From Burkholderiaceae bacterium (lineage in GTDB: Bacteria; Pseudomonadota; Gammaproteobacteria; Burkholderiales; Burkholderiaceae_F): 64,000 nucleotides of DNA. The translations under genes and the position numbers were made by a program. This document shows positions 63,772-64,000 of this stretch, piece after piece. Position 1 is the first letter of the stretch. Every line of letters begins with the position of its first letter. Under the pieces are notes generated by a model, which made no database searches, was not told where the DNA came from, and saw only the letters and a list, made by a program, of their open reading frames with translations. The stretch is from positions 62,001 through 126,000 of the forward strand of contig JAFTYR010000075.1 in assembly GCA_017461315.1 (NCBI GenBank), read 5' to 3'.

Positions 63772-64000
63772 ATGTTAAAGCTAAATCCTGTTCGAGTAGA
63801 TCAGATGAGTAATTTTTTACATGAAAATGAAATGCAATGGCATGTGGAATTGCCTCGCTATAAGATTTTCAGCTGGCCTCATTTTCTTTTATTGACCTTT
63901 TTATTTATTTTGATCTGCTTGATTTATAGCTTGGTGGACTATGCTTTTTTCTTTAAAAGCTGGTGGGCCATGTTTATTCTTCCGGCAACAGGACTTTTTC
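63772..64000 (+). CDS. Membrane protein of unknown function (5' part)
   Basis: An open frame runs from the ATG at 63772 (AGAGGG three bases upstream) to the window edge, 76 codons. The first 36 residues are polar, then two hydrophobic segments follow (HFLLLTFLFILICLIYSLV and WWAMFILPATGLF), separated by a short linker. I cannot name the family from this part, and the rest lies outside the window. Confidence 0.6.
   Translation, partial: MLKLNPVRVDQMSNFLHENEMQWHVELPRYKIFSWPHFLLLTFLFILICLIYSLVDYAFFFKSWWAMFILPATGLF

Noticed and set aside
63713-63781. A short open frame just after pgeF beginning with ATG TGT GGA
   Set aside because: It is only 22 codons, lacks a ribosome site and overlaps the better supported start at 63772.
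1-64000. CRISPR array, prophage, integrase, tRNA or rRNA genes
   Set aside because: No regularly spaced repeats, phage structural genes, integrase motifs or cloverleaf-like sequences were noticed on reading both strands; a dedicated search was not possible.

Overview
The window is a gene-dense, AT-rich chromosomal segment that is almost entirely housekeeping. Conserved gene strings point to a betaproteobacterium of the order Burkholderiales: yceD-rpmF-fabH-fabD-fabG-acpP-fabF, lepA-lepB-rnc-era-recO-acpS-nagZ, lpxH-ppiB-ppiA-TPR divergent from cysS-alkA-accA-tilS, sucA-sucB-lpd, and bamD divergent from rluD-pgeF. The base composition is low for that order, so a reduced-genome or host-associated lineage of the Alcaligenaceae/Sutterellaceae type is likely. 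This is inference from gene order; no rRNA gene is present to confirm it.

Layout. 1-680: end of pdxS and pdxT (glutamine-dependent PLP synthase). 740-2240: a secreted-protein gene broken by one stop codon and a decayed IS21 istB relic. 2304-5805: rne (RNase E) with a roughly 450-600 base structured leader. 5806-9681: rluC, a HAD phosphatase, an RsmI-like methyltransferase, maf, yceD and rpmF. 9887-14154: type II fatty acid synthesis genes. 14288-21238: lepA, lepB, rnc, era, recO, a DUF805 membrane protein, acpS and nagZ. 21242-23572: a BisC-type molybdoenzyme. 23743-26005: a polar amino acid ABC importer. 26201-27797: a DMT exporter and a flavin reductase. 27959-34295: an RND efflux operon ending in its own TetR-type regulator. 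34368-40223: a minus-strand block (rlhA-like, ankyrin, tatD, lpxH, two cyclophilins, TPR). 40438-44880: cysS, alkA-like, accA and tilS. 44954-47640: a second ABC importer of the PF04392 class. 47724-49186: a PIN-domain gene and mdh. 49456-57736: the 2-oxoglutarate dehydrogenase complex, a coiled-coil secreted protein and a YoaA/DinG helicase. 57989-60814: an NSS transporter broken by one TGA, a lytic transglycosylase and a lipoprotein. 60903-64000: bamD, rluD, pgeF and the start of a membrane protein.

How the genes fit together. Lipid and envelope biogenesis dominate (fab genes, acpS, accA, lpxH, bamD, lepB, nagZ, transglycosylase), along with RNA processing and translation (rne, rnc, era, lepA, rluC, rluD, rlhA, tilS, cysS, rpmF). 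PdxST at the left edge and the absence of pdxJ from its usual recO-acpS position suggest a switch to the DXP-independent route to vitamin B6.

No CRISPR array, prophage, tRNA, rRNA or obvious defence island was found. The most unusual signals are two otherwise intact genes each interrupted by a single in-frame stop, the elaborate rne leader, a PIN-domain gene whose start codon sits directly on the T-tract of the mdh terminator, and a TetR-type operator overlapping the efflux promoter.
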